A DNA stretch of 64,000 nucleotides from Pantoea vagans (GCF_004792415.1 NZ_CP038853.1:1550001-1614000); one strand, 5' to 3'. Counted from the first letter of the stretch, positions 26,272 through 35,665 are shown. Program-made: numbers and translations. The notes: generated by a model not told the origin, from the letters alone.

Positions 26272-26985
26272 ATGGATCAAACCGCATTCATGATCGGGTT
26301 TTCGGTCATGGCCATCGCATCGCTGATTATCTACGCGACGGGCGACAAAAAATATCCTTTTGGTCACCATACACTGGTGCATGCATCCGTCCCGTTTATT
26401 GCGGCCACGGCCTATCTGGCCATGGCGTTTGGGTTTGGCAACCTCACGCTGGATAGTGGCACGGTAGTGTATCTGGCACGTTATGCAGACTGGTCTGTCA
26501 CCACGCCTCTCTTACTGGCCGGGCTGGTCATGCTGGCTTTCCATGAACAGGGTAAGCCGGGCGAAATGGGCGGTTTTCTGACTGCCATCATTGTGCTGGA
26601 TGTGATGATGATCGTCACCGGTCTGGTCTCTTCGCTGGCGGAAAATACTGTCGCTAAATGGGTCTGGTATCTCTGGTCATGCGCGGCATTTCTGGGCGTT
26701 GTTTATCTGCTTTGGGGACCGCTGCGTGCTATAGCCGCTACGCGGGATAGTGCGCTGGCAGGTGCATATAGCAAAAACGTGGCTTTGCTGACCATCGTAT
26801 GGTTTATCTATCCGATCGTTTTTCTGGTCGGTCCGGAAGGGCTCAGAATCATTACTGATGCGTCATCGGTCTGGGCATTCCTGATTCTGGATATTATCGC
26901 AAAAGTTTTCTATGCCATCTACGCCGCGGCTAACATGAAGAAAGCCCTTTCTCATGCCGTGCCTGTTGGTGCAGTCAGGAGATGA
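26272..26985 (+). CDS. Microbial rhodopsin, DTG-type light-driven proton pump
   Basis: 237 residues, seven membrane helices. Helix C reads RYADWSVTTPLLLAG: R70, D73 (counter-ion, bacteriorhodopsin D85), T77 (T89) and G84 in place of the cytoplasmic donor D96, giving the DTG motif. Helix F has W177, Y180 and P181. Helix G has D207 and the retinal lysine K211 (LDIIAKVF). L81 at the spectral-tuning site suggests green absorption. Rhodopsins of the DTG group, known from Pantoea and Pseudomonas, pump protons outward. I start at 26272 behind GGAGAGAG. The start of the carotenoid-cleaving enzyme gene overlaps the stop (ATGA). Confidence 0.94.
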   Translation: MDQTAFMIGFSVMAIASLIIYATGDKKYPFGHHTLVHASVPFIAATAYLAMAFGFGNLTLDSGTVVYLARYADWSVTTPLLLAGLVMLAFHEQGKPGEMGGFLTAIIVLDVMMIVTGLVSSLAENTVAKWVWYLWSCAAFLGVVYLLWGPLRAIAATRDSALAGAYSKNVALLTIVWFIYPIVFLVGPEGLRIITDASSVWAFLILDIIAKVFYAIYAAANMKKALSHAVPVGAVRR

Positions 26986-27791
26986 CAGGTCAGGTTCGGC
27001 TCGGCTGGGCAGGACTCTGGGGGGCAGCGCTGGCTGCCTCTTTCAGCCCTCTTGCCGGGCAGGTACTGTTTGCGATCGTCGCCATTGGCCTTATCGGCAT
27101 GGCGCACGGTGCCAGCGATCTTGACGTGGTCCGACGCGAACGTCAGTTCCCGTTCCTTGCCGCCTATGGGCTGGTCATTGTGATTTGTCTGTTCTGGTGG
27201 CACGGTGCGCCGGCACTGGCGCTGCCAGGTTTTTTACTGGCCTCTGCCATACACTTTGCGCTGGAGGATGCCCCTCATGGATGCAGCATTGAACGTCTGG
27301 CGCGGGGGATAAGCATGATAGCGACGCCTGCTGCTCTGCATCTGCAGGCGTTCAGTACCATTCTGCACGAGGCGGGGCTGGGATTTCCGATGCCATACTC
27401 TTTTGCTGTAGGCATTGCCTTCACAGGGGGACTTTGTGCAGCAGGCCTTATTTTTGAGGGCCTGCTTCGCCGGGACAGGCGTATTCTGGCCGGTACACTG
27501 GCATTGTTAATTCTTCCCCCTTTCGTCGGGTTTTCAATGGGCTTTCTGATTCTGCATGCGCTGCCGCAAACCCGGCAGCGTCGCGATCAACTGGGGTGCA
27601 GCAGCTATGTTCGCTATCTGCAGGCGACATGGCCGGTTTTAGCGGCGGCTATTCTGTTAGGGGCGGGAACCGTTGTGATGATGCATCCCACAGATAAAGC
27701 GGGAATTCAGTCACTCTTTGCTGCTTTGGCGGCACTGGCAATCCCGCATATGCTCATTACGCCCTGGTTTGAAACACGGCAAGAAGCGTAA
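26982..27791 (+). CDS. blh: Brp/Blh family beta-carotene 15,15'-dioxygenase (retinal-forming)
   Basis: 269 residues, about seven to eight membrane helices. Family motifs with candidate iron-ligand histidines: GMAHGASDLD (H42), SAIHFALED (H91), LILHALPQT (H192) and IPHMLIT (H256). The family splits beta-carotene into two retinal molecules. Translational coupling (ATGA) with the rhodopsin means chromophore and opsin are made together. No carotenoid biosynthesis gene is in the window, so beta-carotene must come from elsewhere in the genome, as expected for a pigmented Pantoea. Confidence 0.92.
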   Translation: MTGQVRLGWAGLWGAALAASFSPLAGQVLFAIVAIGLIGMAHGASDLDVVRRERQFPFLAAYGLVIVICLFWWHGAPALALPGFLLASAIHFALEDAPHGCSIERLARGISMIATPAALHLQAFSTILHEAGLGFPMPYSFAVGIAFTGGLCAAGLIFEGLLRRDRRILAGTLALLILPPFVGFSMGFLILHALPQTRQRRDQLGCSSYVRYLQATWPVLAAAILLGAGTVVMMHPTDKAGIQSLFAALAALAIPHMLITPWFETRQEA

Positions 27792-27908
27792 AGCCACTGT
27801 GCTGCACCCTGAAAGTGTCCCGGACAAACAGGGCAGAGGGTTTCAGGCCTGAGCGCTATTCTTATGACGCCTCTTTGTCCTTAACTGGCTTCTATCCCGA
27901 CTACCACA

Positions 27909-27946
27909 TTCACCCCACCTTCACCCCCGCGTCACCATTCTGTCAT
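27909..27946 (+). promoter_or_regulatory. Pho box array upstream of phnF (PhoB)
   Basis: Four half-sites with the core TCAC/TCAT recur at exactly 11-base intervals: TCA at 27910, 27921, 27932 and 27943. The last, CTGTCAT (27940-27946), matches the PhoB half-site perfectly. The one before, GCGTCAC (27929-27935), matches at 4 of 7. Spacing and position about 80 bases before phnF suit PhoB activation under phosphate starvation. Confidence 0.65.
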
Positions 27947-28023
27947 CTGCGTCCCTCAGGCTAACCCCATCCCGCAGCGTCTTATCACTGCGTTCCCACT
28001 CTGTAACCCGTGAGGATTTCATC

Positions 28024-28740
28024 GTGATGGAGTTATCCAGACATCCGACCACTGTCTATCAGGCTGTTGCCGCACAACTGGAGCAGGCGCTGAAAGAGCG
28101 CTACCGCTGCGGCGACTATCTTCCTTCCGAACAACAGCTGGCCGATCACTATGAGGTGAACCGCCACACGCTGCGCCGGGCCGTCGATGAGCTGGTGCAT
28201 AAAGGTCTGCTGCAGCGCCGTCATGGCGTTGGCATTCTGGTGCTGATGCGCCCGTATGACTATCCGCTGCATGCCCAGGCACGCTTCAGCCAGAACCTGA
28301 TGGAGCAGGGCAGTCACCCGACCAGCGAACGGCTGCTGGCGGTGCTGCGTCCGGCCAGCAACGACGTCGCCAGTGCGCTGGGCGTAAAAGAGGGTGACAA
28401 CGTTATTCATCTGCGCACCCTGCGCCGCGCCAACGGCGTGCCGCTCTGCCTGATCAATCACTTCCTCGCCGACCTCAGCTGGTGGCCACAGCTGCAGCAA
28501 TTTAACAGCGGGTCGCTGCACGACTTCTTAGTGGAGCACACTGGCAAGCAGCTGGTGCGCACCCAGACGCGTATCAGCACCCGCCGGGCGCAGGCCAAAG
28601 AGTGCCGTCAGCTGGATATCGCGCTGCATGCGCCACTGCTCTGCGTACGGACCCTGAACAAAACCAGTGATGGCGCACTGGCGGAATACTCCGTCAGTCT
28701 GACGCGCGGCGACATGATCGAACTGACTCTGGAGCACTAA
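28024..28740 (+). CDS. phnF: PhnF, GntR-family regulator of the phosphonate operon
   Basis: 238 residues. An N-terminal winged helix (YRCGDYLPSEQQLADHYEVNRHTLRRAVDELV) is joined to a UTRA ligand-binding domain (VIHLRTLRRANGVPLCLINHF, LCVRTLNKTSDGALAEYSVSL). First gene of phnFGHIJKLMNP and overlaps phnG by one base (TAATG). Start is the GTG at 28024 with GAGG upstream; the ATG directly after it is equally possible. It probably represses phosphonate genes when no phosphonate is present, acting beside PhoB. Confidence 0.92.
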   Translation: MMELSRHPTTVYQAVAAQLEQALKERYRCGDYLPSEQQLADHYEVNRHTLRRAVDELVHKGLLQRRHGVGILVLMRPYDYPLHAQARFSQNLMEQGSHPTSERLLAVLRPASNDVASALGVKEGDNVIHLRTLRRANGVPLCLINHFLADLSWWPQLQQFNSGSLHDFLVEHTGKQLVRTQTRISTRRAQAKECRQLDIALHAPLLCVRTLNKTSDGALAEYSVSLTRGDMIELTLEH

Positions 28741-29186
28741 TGGAACAGCAAACGGATCGTCAGCGCTGGCTGTCGGTGCTGGCGCACAGCAGCGCCGCCC
28801 TGCTTGAACACCATTGGCAGGCGCTTAACCTCCAGCCGGAATTCACCCTGATTCGTCCGGCAGAGATCGGGCTGACGCGATTACAGGCGCGGATGGGGGC
28901 CACCGGCAAACGCTTTGTGATGGGCGATGCCACGGTGACGCGTGCGGTGGTGCAGCTGGGCGACGGCACCCTGGGCTACAGCTATCTGCTGGGGCGTGAC
29001 AAAGCCCATGCCGAACGCTGCGCCCTGCTGGATGCATTGCTGCAGCAGCCGGAAACCCGGCCCCTGCTGGAAGAGAAGATTATTACCCCGCTGGCGGCGT
29101 GGCGCGATGAGCAGCGACAGCTGCGCGCCCGTGAAATCGCCAGCAGCAAAGTGGATTTTTTTACGCTGGTTCGCGGAGATAACTGA
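28740..29186 (+). CDS. phnG: PhnG, C-P lyase complex subunit
   Basis: 148 residues, standard length. Recognised from RQRWLSVLAHS near the start, VMGDATVTRAVVQLGDG and GYSYLLGRDKAHAERCALLDALLQ. It is part of the PhnGHIJ core that, with PhnI, installs the ribose triphosphate on the phosphonate. One-base overlaps on both sides tie it to phnF and phnH. Confidence 0.95.
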   Translation: MEQQTDRQRWLSVLAHSSAALLEHHWQALNLQPEFTLIRPAEIGLTRLQARMGATGKRFVMGDATVTRAVVQLGDGTLGYSYLLGRDKAHAERCALLDALLQQPETRPLLEEKIITPLAAWRDEQRQLRAREIASSKVDFFTLVRGDN

Positions 29187-29761
29187 TGACATTACTGGCA
29201 AGTTTTAACCATCCGGTCGCGGATGCACAGCGCGCGTTTCGCCGCATTCTGAAAGCGATGAGCGAGCCGGGCGTGATGGTCTCGCTGCCGCTGCAACAGG
29301 GCTGGGGCGCACTGTCACCGGCGGCCACAGCGCTGCTGCTGACGCTGGTCGATCAGGAAAGCCCGGTCTGGCTGGACGCGCAAATCGACAACGAACAGCT
29401 GCGCAACAATCTGCGCTTCCATACCGGTGCGCCCATTACCACGCAGCAGGATGCTCCGTTCGCCCTGAGCCATGCGGCGGCGCAGCCGGATCCCACGCAG
29501 TTCGCGGCGGGTGACAACATGTCGCCAGAAAAAAGCACCACGCTGATCATCGAAGTGCCGTCGCTGAATGGCGGATTAACGCTGCGTCTCTCCGGTCCCG
29601 GCCTGCGGGAAACCCGCGCCATTGCGCCACAGCTGCCGGAAAGCGTACTGCAATATCTGCGCACCCGTCCGCATCCCTTCCCGCAGGGCGTGGATCTGAT
29701 CTTCACCTGTGGCGAAGCGATCATGGCCGTGCCGCGCACCACCGTTGTGGAGGTGTGCTGA
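29186..29761 (+). CDS. phnH: PhnH, C-P lyase complex subunit
   Basis: 191 residues. Typical sequence: an early NHPVADAQRAFRRILKAMSEPG, a central LRFHTGAPI, and FPQGVDLIFTCGEAIMAVPRTT at the end. It is a structural subunit of the C-P lyase core in the cytoplasm. The stop overlaps the phnI start by one base (TGATG). Confidence 0.95.
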   Translation: MTLLASFNHPVADAQRAFRRILKAMSEPGVMVSLPLQQGWGALSPAATALLLTLVDQESPVWLDAQIDNEQLRNNLRFHTGAPITTQQDAPFALSHAAAQPDPTQFAAGDNMSPEKSTTLIIEVPSLNGGLTLRLSGPGLRETRAIAPQLPESVLQYLRTRPHPFPQGVDLIFTCGEAIMAVPRTTVVEVC

Positions 29762-30837
29762 TGTATGTCGCGGTGAAAGGGGGCGAGAAAGCGATATCAA
29801 ATGCCCACCAGCTGCAGGCCGATCTGCGACGCGGCGACAGAGCAGTCGCCGAACTCGGCTGCGACCAGGTGGCGCAGCAGCTGGGACTGGCGGTGGATCG
29901 GGTGATGACCGAAGGCGGAATATACGATCCGGAACTGGCGGCGCTGGCGATTAAACAGGCCAGCGGCGATCTGGTCGAGGCGATCTTTCTGCTGCGCGCC
30001 TATCGCACCACATTGCCACGGCTGGCGGAGAGCACGCCGCTGGCGACCGATGGCATGCGCATCGAACGCCGCATCTCGGCGGTGTACAAAGATCTGCCGG
30101 GCGGCCAGGTGCTGGGTCCAACCTATGACTACAGCCACCGTCTGCTCGACTTCACTCTGCTGGCTAACGGCGAAACGCCCGCTGCGCCGCGTGACGATCG
30201 ATCGGTGCCTGACCAGTGCCCACACATGTTCAGCATGATGAGCGAGGAAGGGCTGGCCGCGGGAGAAGTAGATGACGGCAGCGAGCCGGTTGATATCACC
30301 CGTGAACCAGTGAGCTTTCCCGCCTCACGCGCCGCGCGGCTGCAACAGCTGGTACGCGGCGACGAAGGTTTTCTGCTGGCGCTGGGCTATTCAACCCAGC
30401 GCGGCTATGGCCGTACCCATCCGTTTGCTGGCGAGATCCGCACCGGCACTCTCAGCGTCAGCATCTGCCCCGAAGAGCTGGGTTTTGAGCTGGAGATCGG
30501 GGAACTACTGCTGACCGAATGTGAAATGGTCAACGGCGTCGCCCATAGTGACGACGCCGCGCCGCAGTTTACCCGTGGCTACGGGCTGGTGTTTGGCCGC
30601 GCCGAACGCAAAGCGATGGCGATGGCGCTGGTGGACCGGGCGCTGCAAAGCCGCGAGCAGAATGAGCGCGTGACCAGCCCGGCGCAGGACGAAGAGTTTG
30701 TGCTGTCACATGCCGACAACGTCGAAGCCGCGGGCTTTGTCTCGCACCTCAAGCTGCCGCACTACGTCGATTTCCAGGCCGAGCTTGAGTTGCTGAAACA
30801 GCTGCAGCACGATTATCAGGAGCGCAACCATGGCTGA
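29761..30837 (+). CDS. phnI: PhnI, C-P lyase complex subunit (nucleosidase component)
   Basis: 358 residues. Start MYVAVKGGEKAI is the family N-terminus and overlaps the phnH stop; a GTG two codons upstream belongs to phnH. Conserved segments include MTEGGIYDPELAALAIKQASGDLVEAIFLLRAYRTTLPR and YSHRLLDFTLLANGE. In the pathway PhnI with GHL replaces the adenine of ATP by the phosphonate. It overlaps phnJ by 8 bases. Confidence 0.95.
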   Translation: MYVAVKGGEKAISNAHQLQADLRRGDRAVAELGCDQVAQQLGLAVDRVMTEGGIYDPELAALAIKQASGDLVEAIFLLRAYRTTLPRLAESTPLATDGMRIERRISAVYKDLPGGQVLGPTYDYSHRLLDFTLLANGETPAAPRDDRSVPDQCPHMFSMMSEEGLAAGEVDDGSEPVDITREPVSFPASRAARLQQLVRGDEGFLLALGYSTQRGYGRTHPFAGEIRTGTLSVSICPEELGFELEIGELLLTECEMVNGVAHSDDAAPQFTRGYGLVFGRAERKAMAMALVDRALQSREQNERVTSPAQDEEFVLSHADNVEAAGFVSHLKLPHYVDFQAELELLKQLQHDYQERNHG

Positions 30838-31678
30838 ACTCACCGGCTATAACAACGGCTATCTCGATGAGCAGACTAAACGCACCATCCGTCGCGCCAT
30901 CCTTAAAGCGGTGGCGATCCCCGGCTATCAGGTGCCGTTCGCCGGACGCGAGATGCCGATGCCTTACGGCTGGGGCACCGGCGGCATTCAGATCACCGCC
31001 AGCGTGATTGGCGATCAGGATGTGCTTAAGGTGATCGATCAGGGCGCAGATGACACCACCAATGCGGTGTCGATCCGCCAGTTCTTTAAGCGGGTCAGCG
31101 GTGCGGCGACCACCGAGCGCACCGCCGATGCCACGCTGATCCAGACCCGGCACCGCATCCCGGAAACGCCGCTGGAAGAGGATCAGATCCTGATTTTCCA
31201 GGTACCGATCCCGGAGCCGCTGCGCTTTATCGAACCACGCGAAACCGAGACCCGCACCATGCATGCGCTGGAGGAGTACGGCATCATGCAGGTGAAGCTG
31301 TATGAAGATATCGCCCGCTACGGGCATATCGCTACCACCTACGCCTATCCGGTCCGGGTCAACGATCGCTACGTGATGGATCCGTCGCCCATCCCCAAAT
31401 TCGACAACCCGAAGATGCACATGATGCCCGCACTGCAGCTGTTTGGTGCCGGGCGTGAAAAGCGCATCTACGCCTTGCCGCCATACACCCGCGTGGAGAG
31501 TCTCGACTTCGACGACCACCCGTTCACCGTGCAGCAGTGGGAAGAACCCTGCGCGCTGTGCGGCTCGCGCCACAGCTATCTCGATGAGGTGGTGATGGAC
31601 GATCAGGGAACGCGGATGTTTGTCTGTTCCGACACCGACTTTTGCCATCAGCAGCAGGAACAGCAACATGCACAGTGA
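30830..31678 (+). CDS. phnJ: PhnJ, radical SAM C-P lyase
   Basis: 282 residues. It breaks the carbon-phosphorus bond of ribose-phosphonate. The four C-terminal cysteines follow the exact family spacing C-x2-C-x21-C-x5-C (CALC near position 240, then VCSDTDFC): three hold the Fe4S4 cluster and the last is the proposed catalytic one. All four are present, so the enzyme looks active. Overlaps phnI by 8 bases and phnK by 11. Confidence 0.96.
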   Translation: MAELTGYNNGYLDEQTKRTIRRAILKAVAIPGYQVPFAGREMPMPYGWGTGGIQITASVIGDQDVLKVIDQGADDTTNAVSIRQFFKRVSGAATTERTADATLIQTRHRIPETPLEEDQILIFQVPIPEPLRFIEPRETETRTMHALEEYGIMQVKLYEDIARYGHIATTYAYPVRVNDRYVMDPSPIPKFDNPKMHMMPALQLFGAGREKRIYALPPYTRVESLDFDDHPFTVQQWEEPCALCGSRHSYLDEVVMDDQGTRMFVCSDTDFCHQQQEQQHAQ

Positions 31679-32429
31679 ACAGCCGCTGCTTGCGGTGAAC
31701 CAGCTCACCCATCTTTATGCGCCGGGCAAAGGGTTTGAGCAGGTCAGTTTTGATCTCTACCCCGGCGAGGTGCTGGGGATTGTCGGCGAGTCCGGCTCCG
31801 GTAAAACCACGCTGCTGCAGAGCCTGTCGGCGCGTCTGACGCCGCAGCAGGGCAGCATTCTCTATCAGAACCGCGACCTCTATCAGATGAGTGAAAGCGA
31901 CCGCCGCCGCCTGCTGCGCACCGAGTGGGGCGTGGTGCATCAGCATCCGATGGACGGCCTGCGTTCGCAGGTCAGCGCGGGCGGCAACATCGGCGAACGG
32001 CTGATGGCAACCGGACAGCGCCACTATGGCGACATCCGCGCTGAGGCGAGCCGCTGGCTGCAGGCGGTAGAGATAGACGCCGGGCGCATCGACGATCTGC
32101 CGACCACCTTTTCCGGCGGGATGCAGCAGCGTCTGCAGATTGCCCGCAACCTGGTGACGCAGCCGCGGCTGATGTTTATGGATGAGCCGACCGGCGGGCT
32201 GGATGTGTCGGTGCAGGCGCGACTGCTGGATCTGCTGCGGACGCTGGTGCGCGAGCTGAATCTGGCGGTGGTGATTGTCACCCACGATCTCGGCGTGGCG
32301 CGACTGCTGGCGCATCGCCTGCTGGTGATGAAACAGGGGCGGGTGGTGGAGAGCGGTCTGACCGACCGCGTGCTGGACGATCCTCATCATCCTTACACTC
32401 AACTGCTGGTCTCTTCGGTGCTTAATTAA
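31668..32429 (+). CDS. phnK: PhnK, ABC-type ATPase of the C-P lyase complex
   Basis: 253 residues. Walker A GESGSGKTTLL, signature FSGGMQQRLQIARNL and Walker B LMFMDEPTGGLD are intact. It binds the PhnGHIJ core and is not a transporter subunit. I start at 31668 (MHSEQPLLAV); the same frame is open 16 codons upstream inside phnJ. phnL follows with no gap. Confidence 0.95.
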   Translation: MHSEQPLLAVNQLTHLYAPGKGFEQVSFDLYPGEVLGIVGESGSGKTTLLQSLSARLTPQQGSILYQNRDLYQMSESDRRRLLRTEWGVVHQHPMDGLRSQVSAGGNIGERLMATGQRHYGDIRAEASRWLQAVEIDAGRIDDLPTTFSGGMQQRLQIARNLVTQPRLMFMDEPTGGLDVSVQARLLDLLRTLVRELNLAVVIVTHDLGVARLLAHRLLVMKQGRVVESGLTDRVLDDPHHPYTQLLVSSVLN

Positions 32430-33143
32430 ATGACGAATCACACTCCGCGCCTGCGGGTAGAGAATCTGTGTAAAACCTTTGTGCTGCACAACCAGAACGG
32501 CGCGGCGCTGCCAGTGCTGCACAACGCCAGTCTGACGGTAGGCGAGGGCGAATGCGTGGTGCTGCACGGTCACTCCGGCAGCGGCAAATCCACGCTGCTG
32601 CGTGCGCTTTATGGCAACTATCAGCCCGACAGCGGCCACATCCGGGTTGCCCATCAGGGCGAGTGGATCGATATGGCGCAGGCATCAGCGCGCCAGATTA
32701 TCGCCCTGCGTCGCGACACGCTGGGCTGGGTGAGCCAGTTTCTGCGGGTGATCCCGCGCGTGCCGACGCTGGAAATTGTGATGCAGCCGCTGCTGGAGCG
32801 CGGCGTGGATCGCGAAATCTGTGAAGCGCGGGCCGCTGAGCTACTGACCCGGCTGAATGTGCCGCCGCGTCTCTGGTCGCTGGCCCCGTCCACCTTTTCC
32901 GGCGGTGAGCAGCAGCGGGTGAATATCGCACGCGGCTTTATCGCCGACTATCCGGTGCTGCTGCTGGATGAACCCACCGCCTCGCTCGACAGCGTCAACA
33001 GCGCGGCGGTCGTGGACTTAATTGAACAGGCGCGCGCCCGGGGTGCCGCCATCGTCGGTATTTTTCACGATCGGGCGGTGCGCGAGCGGGTAGCCGACCG
33101 GCTGCACCTGATGCATCCGATCGACACAGGAGTGCAGGCATGA
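32430..33143 (+). CDS. phnL: PhnL, ABC-type ATPase of the C-P lyase pathway
   Basis: 237 residues. Walker [12 protein letters not shown], signature [15 protein letters not shown] and Walker [13 protein letters not shown]. It contains the PhnL-typical [22 protein letters not shown]. It takes part in the first step with PhnGHI and stacks on PhnK. Abuts phnK and overlaps phnM by ATGA. Confidence 0.95.
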   Translation: MTNHTPRLRVENLCKTFVLHNQNGAALPVLHNASLTVGEGECVVLHGHSGSGKSTLLRALYGNYQPDSGHIRVAHQGEWIDMAQASARQIIALRRDTLGWVSQFLRVIPRVPTLEIVMQPLLERGVDREICEARAAELLTRLNVPPRLWSLAPSTFSGGEQQRVNIARGFIADYPVLLLDEPTASLDSVNSAAVVDLIEQARARGAAIVGIFHDRAVRERVADRLHLMHPIDTGVQA

Positions 33144-34276
33144 TTATCAATAACGTCAGACTGGTGCTGGAAAACGAGGTGGTGACCGGATCACTGGAGT
33201 TTCGCGACGAGCGCATCACCAGCTTCAGCGAAACCACCAGCCAGCAGCCCGGTGCGCTGGACGGCGAAGGGGCCTGGCTGCTGCCGGGGCTGGTGGAACT
33301 GCACACCGATAACCTCGACAAGTTTTTCACCCCACGCCCGAAAGTGGACTGGCCCGCGCACTCGGCGATGAGCAGCCACGATGCACTGATGGTCTCAAGT
33401 GGGATTACCACCGTGCTGGACGCGATTGGCGTGGGTGATGTGCGCGACGGCGGGCACCGGCTGGATAACCTCAGCAAGATGATCGACGCCATCCGCGACA
33501 GCAACCGCAAAGGGCTGAACCGCGCCGAGCACCTGCTGCATCTGCGCTGTGAACTGCCGCATCCCACCACCGCGCCGCTGTTTGAAGCGCTGATGGGCAC
33601 GCCGGAACTGGCGCTGGTGTCGCTGATGGACCATTCGCCGGGCCAGCGTCAGTACGCCTCGCTGATCAAATATCGCGAATATTATCAGGGCAAATATCAG
33701 CTCAACGACGCCGAGATGGATCAGTTCGAGCATGACCAGCTCACCCTGGCGGCGGAGTGGTCGCAGCCCAATCGTCAGGCGATTGCCGGGCTGTGCCGGG
33801 AGCATGGCATCGCCATTGCCAGCCACGATGACGCCACGGCGGCGCACGTGGAGGAGTCTCACGCGGCAGGTAGCCGCATTGCGGAGTTTCCGACCACGCT
33901 GGAGGCGGCGCGTGCCTCGCGCTATCGCAACATGCAGGTACTGATGGGCGCGCCCAACATCGTGCGCGGCGGTTCGCACTCCGGCAACGTCGCCGCCTGG
34001 GAGCTGGCGTCACACGGCCTGCTGAATATTCTGTCGTCCGACTATTACCCGGCCAGCCTGCTGGATGCGGCGTTCCGGCTGGCGGCTGATGAGCGCAACA
34101 GCCTCGGCATGGCGCAGGCCATCGCGCTGGTGACCTGTAACCCGGCCCGCGCGTTAGGTCTATTCGATCGCGGCGTCATCGCCGAAGGCTGCCGCGCCGA
34201 CCTGGTGCTGGCGCACACCGCCCACGGCTACCCGCACGTGCGGCACGTCTGGAGCAAAGGCCGGCAGGTGTACTGA
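33140..34276 (+). CDS. phnM: PhnM, phosphoribosyl-triphosphonate diphosphohydrolase
   Basis: 378 residues of the amidohydrolase superfamily. It removes pyrophosphate from the ribose-triphosphate phosphonate. Metal-site sequence: [16 protein letters not shown], later [26 protein letters not shown] and [11 protein letters not shown]. Length normal. Joined to phnL by ATGA and to phnN by TGATG. Confidence 0.95.
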   Translation: MIINNVRLVLENEVVTGSLEFRDERITSFSETTSQQPGALDGEGAWLLPGLVELHTDNLDKFFTPRPKVDWPAHSAMSSHDALMVSSGITTVLDAIGVGDVRDGGHRLDNLSKMIDAIRDSNRKGLNRAEHLLHLRCELPHPTTAPLFEALMGTPELALVSLMDHSPGQRQYASLIKYREYYQGKYQLNDAEMDQFEHDQLTLAAEWSQPNRQAIAGLCREHGIAIASHDDATAAHVEESHAAGSRIAEFPTTLEAARASRYRNMQVLMGAPNIVRGGSHSGNVAAWELASHGLLNILSSDYYPASLLDAAFRLAADERNSLGMAQAIALVTCNPARALGLFDRGVIAEGCRADLVLAHTAHGYPHVRHVWSKGRQVY

Positions 34277-34812
34277 TGGCGCGGCTGATCTGGCTCACCG
34301 GTCCCTCCGGCTCCGGTAAGGATAGCCTGCTGGATGCGCTGCGGGAGGCACCGCCGCCCCGGCTGCTGATCGCCCATCGCTACATCACCCGTGCCGCCGA
34401 TGCGGGCGGTGAAAACCATGTGGCGCTGACTGAGACGGAGTTTGACCGGCGCGCAGCACTCGGTCTGTTTGCGGTGAGCTGGGAGGCGCACGGCTTCCGC
34501 TACGGTATTGGCTGCGAGACGGAACAGTGGCTGCTGCGCGGGCAGAATGTGGTGGTGAACGGGTCGCGGCTGCATCTGGCCCAGGCGCAGGCGCGGTTTG
34601 GATCGCAGCTGCTGCCGGTCTGTCTGCAGGTGACGCCTGACGTGCTGGCGGCGCGACTGCGCCAGCGCGGGCGCGAAGATGAGGCGGAGATCGCCCGGCG
34701 GCTGGCGCGCGCTGCCCAGCCACAACCCGATGGCTGCCTGATTCTTAACAACGACGGTGCGCTGGCGGAAACCGTCTGCCAGCTGCGCCAGATACTGGAG
34801 GCGCATCAATGA
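34276..34812 (+). CDS. phnN: PhnN, ribose 1,5-bisphosphokinase
   Basis: 178 residues. P-loop [13 protein letters not shown] and the guanylate-kinase-like [26 protein letters not shown]. It phosphorylates ribose 1,5-bisphosphate to PRPP, returning the ribose of the C-P lyase pathway to nucleotide synthesis. Its last five codons and stop recur exactly 60 bases later, just ahead of phnP. Confidence 0.95.
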   Translation: MARLIWLTGPSGSGKDSLLDALREAPPPRLLIAHRYITRAADAGGENHVALTETEFDRRAALGLFAVSWEAHGFRYGIGCETEQWLLRGQNVVVNGSRLHLAQAQARFGSQLLPVCLQVTPDVLAARLRQRGREDEAEIARRLARAAQPQPDGCLILNNDGALAETVCQLRQILEAHQ

Positions 34813-34872
34813 TACCTGGCACCAGTGGAATCCGTCCGGCAGCGACATCCATAACCGGAGGCGCATCAATGA
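34797..34872 (+). repeat. 16-base direct repeat duplicating the phnN end / phnP start signal
   Basis: GGAGGCGCATCAATGA occurs at 34797-34812 and again at 34857-34872, exactly 60 bases apart. Each copy has a strong GGAGG ribosome site and an ATG nine bases on, in the same frame. The first ATG overlaps the phnN stop; the second opens the conserved PhnP sequence. Confidence 0.85.
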
Positions 34873-35639
34873 AACTTACTTTTCTCGGCACCGGCGGGGT
34901 GACGGCCGCGCCACTGCCGGGCTGCGACTGTCCTGCCTGCCAGCGGGCGCAGCGCAATAGCGCCCATGCGCGTGCGCCCTGCAGCGCGCTGATTGAGTTT
35001 GGCCACGAGCGCATCCTGCTGGATGCCGGTCTGCCGCTGCTGGCGTCGCGCTTTCCGCCCGGCACGCTGACGCGCATTCTGCTGACCCATTACCACATGG
35101 ATCATGTGCAGGGCCTGTTTGCGCTGCGCTGGGGAAAGGGCGCACCGATTCCGGTCTGGGGGCCGCCCGATCCGCGCGGCTGTGACGACCTCTACAAACA
35201 TCCCGGTCTGCTCGATTTCCGTCCCGCCTTAACGCCGTTTGTGGCGCACGCCTTTGGTGAACTGCAGGTCACGCCGCTGCCGCTGCAGCACTCGAAGCTG
35301 ACGCACGGCTATCTGTTCGACTGGCACGACACCCGGCTCGCCTGGCTGTGCGACACCTGCGGACTGCCGCCCGACACCGCCGACTTCCTGCGCGGCCAGC
35401 CGCTGGATCAGCTGGTGATTGACTGCAACGACCCGCCGCGTGCAGAGGCGGGCAACCACAATGATGTGACCCGGGCGCTGGCGATTGCGGCGCTGCTTCA
35501 GCCGCGTCAGACCTGGCTGACCCACCTCAGTCATGAGATGGATAACTGGTTAGCGGAAAATCCGTTGCCGGAGGGTGTGCAGCCTGCCCGTGATGGCCAG
35601 ACGCTGCTGTGCGGTGCGCACTGGCCTGTCACGGTTTGA
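34869..35639 (+). CDS. phnP: PhnP, phosphoribosyl cyclic phosphodiesterase
   Basis: 256 residues of the metallo-beta-lactamase fold. It opens the 1,2-cyclic phosphate of ribose left by PhnJ. LTHYHMDHVQG is the HxHxDH metal motif; GCDCPACQRA near the start is the structural zinc site; LTHLSHEMD supplies a later histidine. I choose 34869 because MKLTFLGTGG is the family N-terminus. An in-frame ATG at 34809 would add 20 residues of unrelated sequence. Confidence 0.95.
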   Translation: MKLTFLGTGGVTAAPLPGCDCPACQRAQRNSAHARAPCSALIEFGHERILLDAGLPLLASRFPPGTLTRILLTHYHMDHVQGLFALRWGKGAPIPVWGPPDPRGCDDLYKHPGLLDFRPALTPFVAHAFGELQVTPLPLQHSKLTHGYLFDWHDTRLAWLCDTCGLPPDTADFLRGQPLDQLVIDCNDPPRAEAGNHNDVTRALAIAALLQPRQTWLTHLSHEMDNWLAENPLPEGVQPARDGQTLLCGAHWPVTV

Positions 35640-35647
35640 TCATCTCG

Positions 35648-35665
35648 CTGTCATCCCGCGTTCAT
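35648..35665 (+). promoter_or_regulatory. Pho box upstream of phnC
   Basis: CTGTCAT-cccg-CGTTCAT: the first half-site is a perfect match to the PhoB consensus and the second matches at 5 of 7, with correct 11-base spacing. A further TCA 11 bases upstream (35640) extends the periodicity. A TTAATA-like -10 lies at about 35677-35683. phnCDEE therefore has its own phosphate-starvation promoter. Confidence 0.7.
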
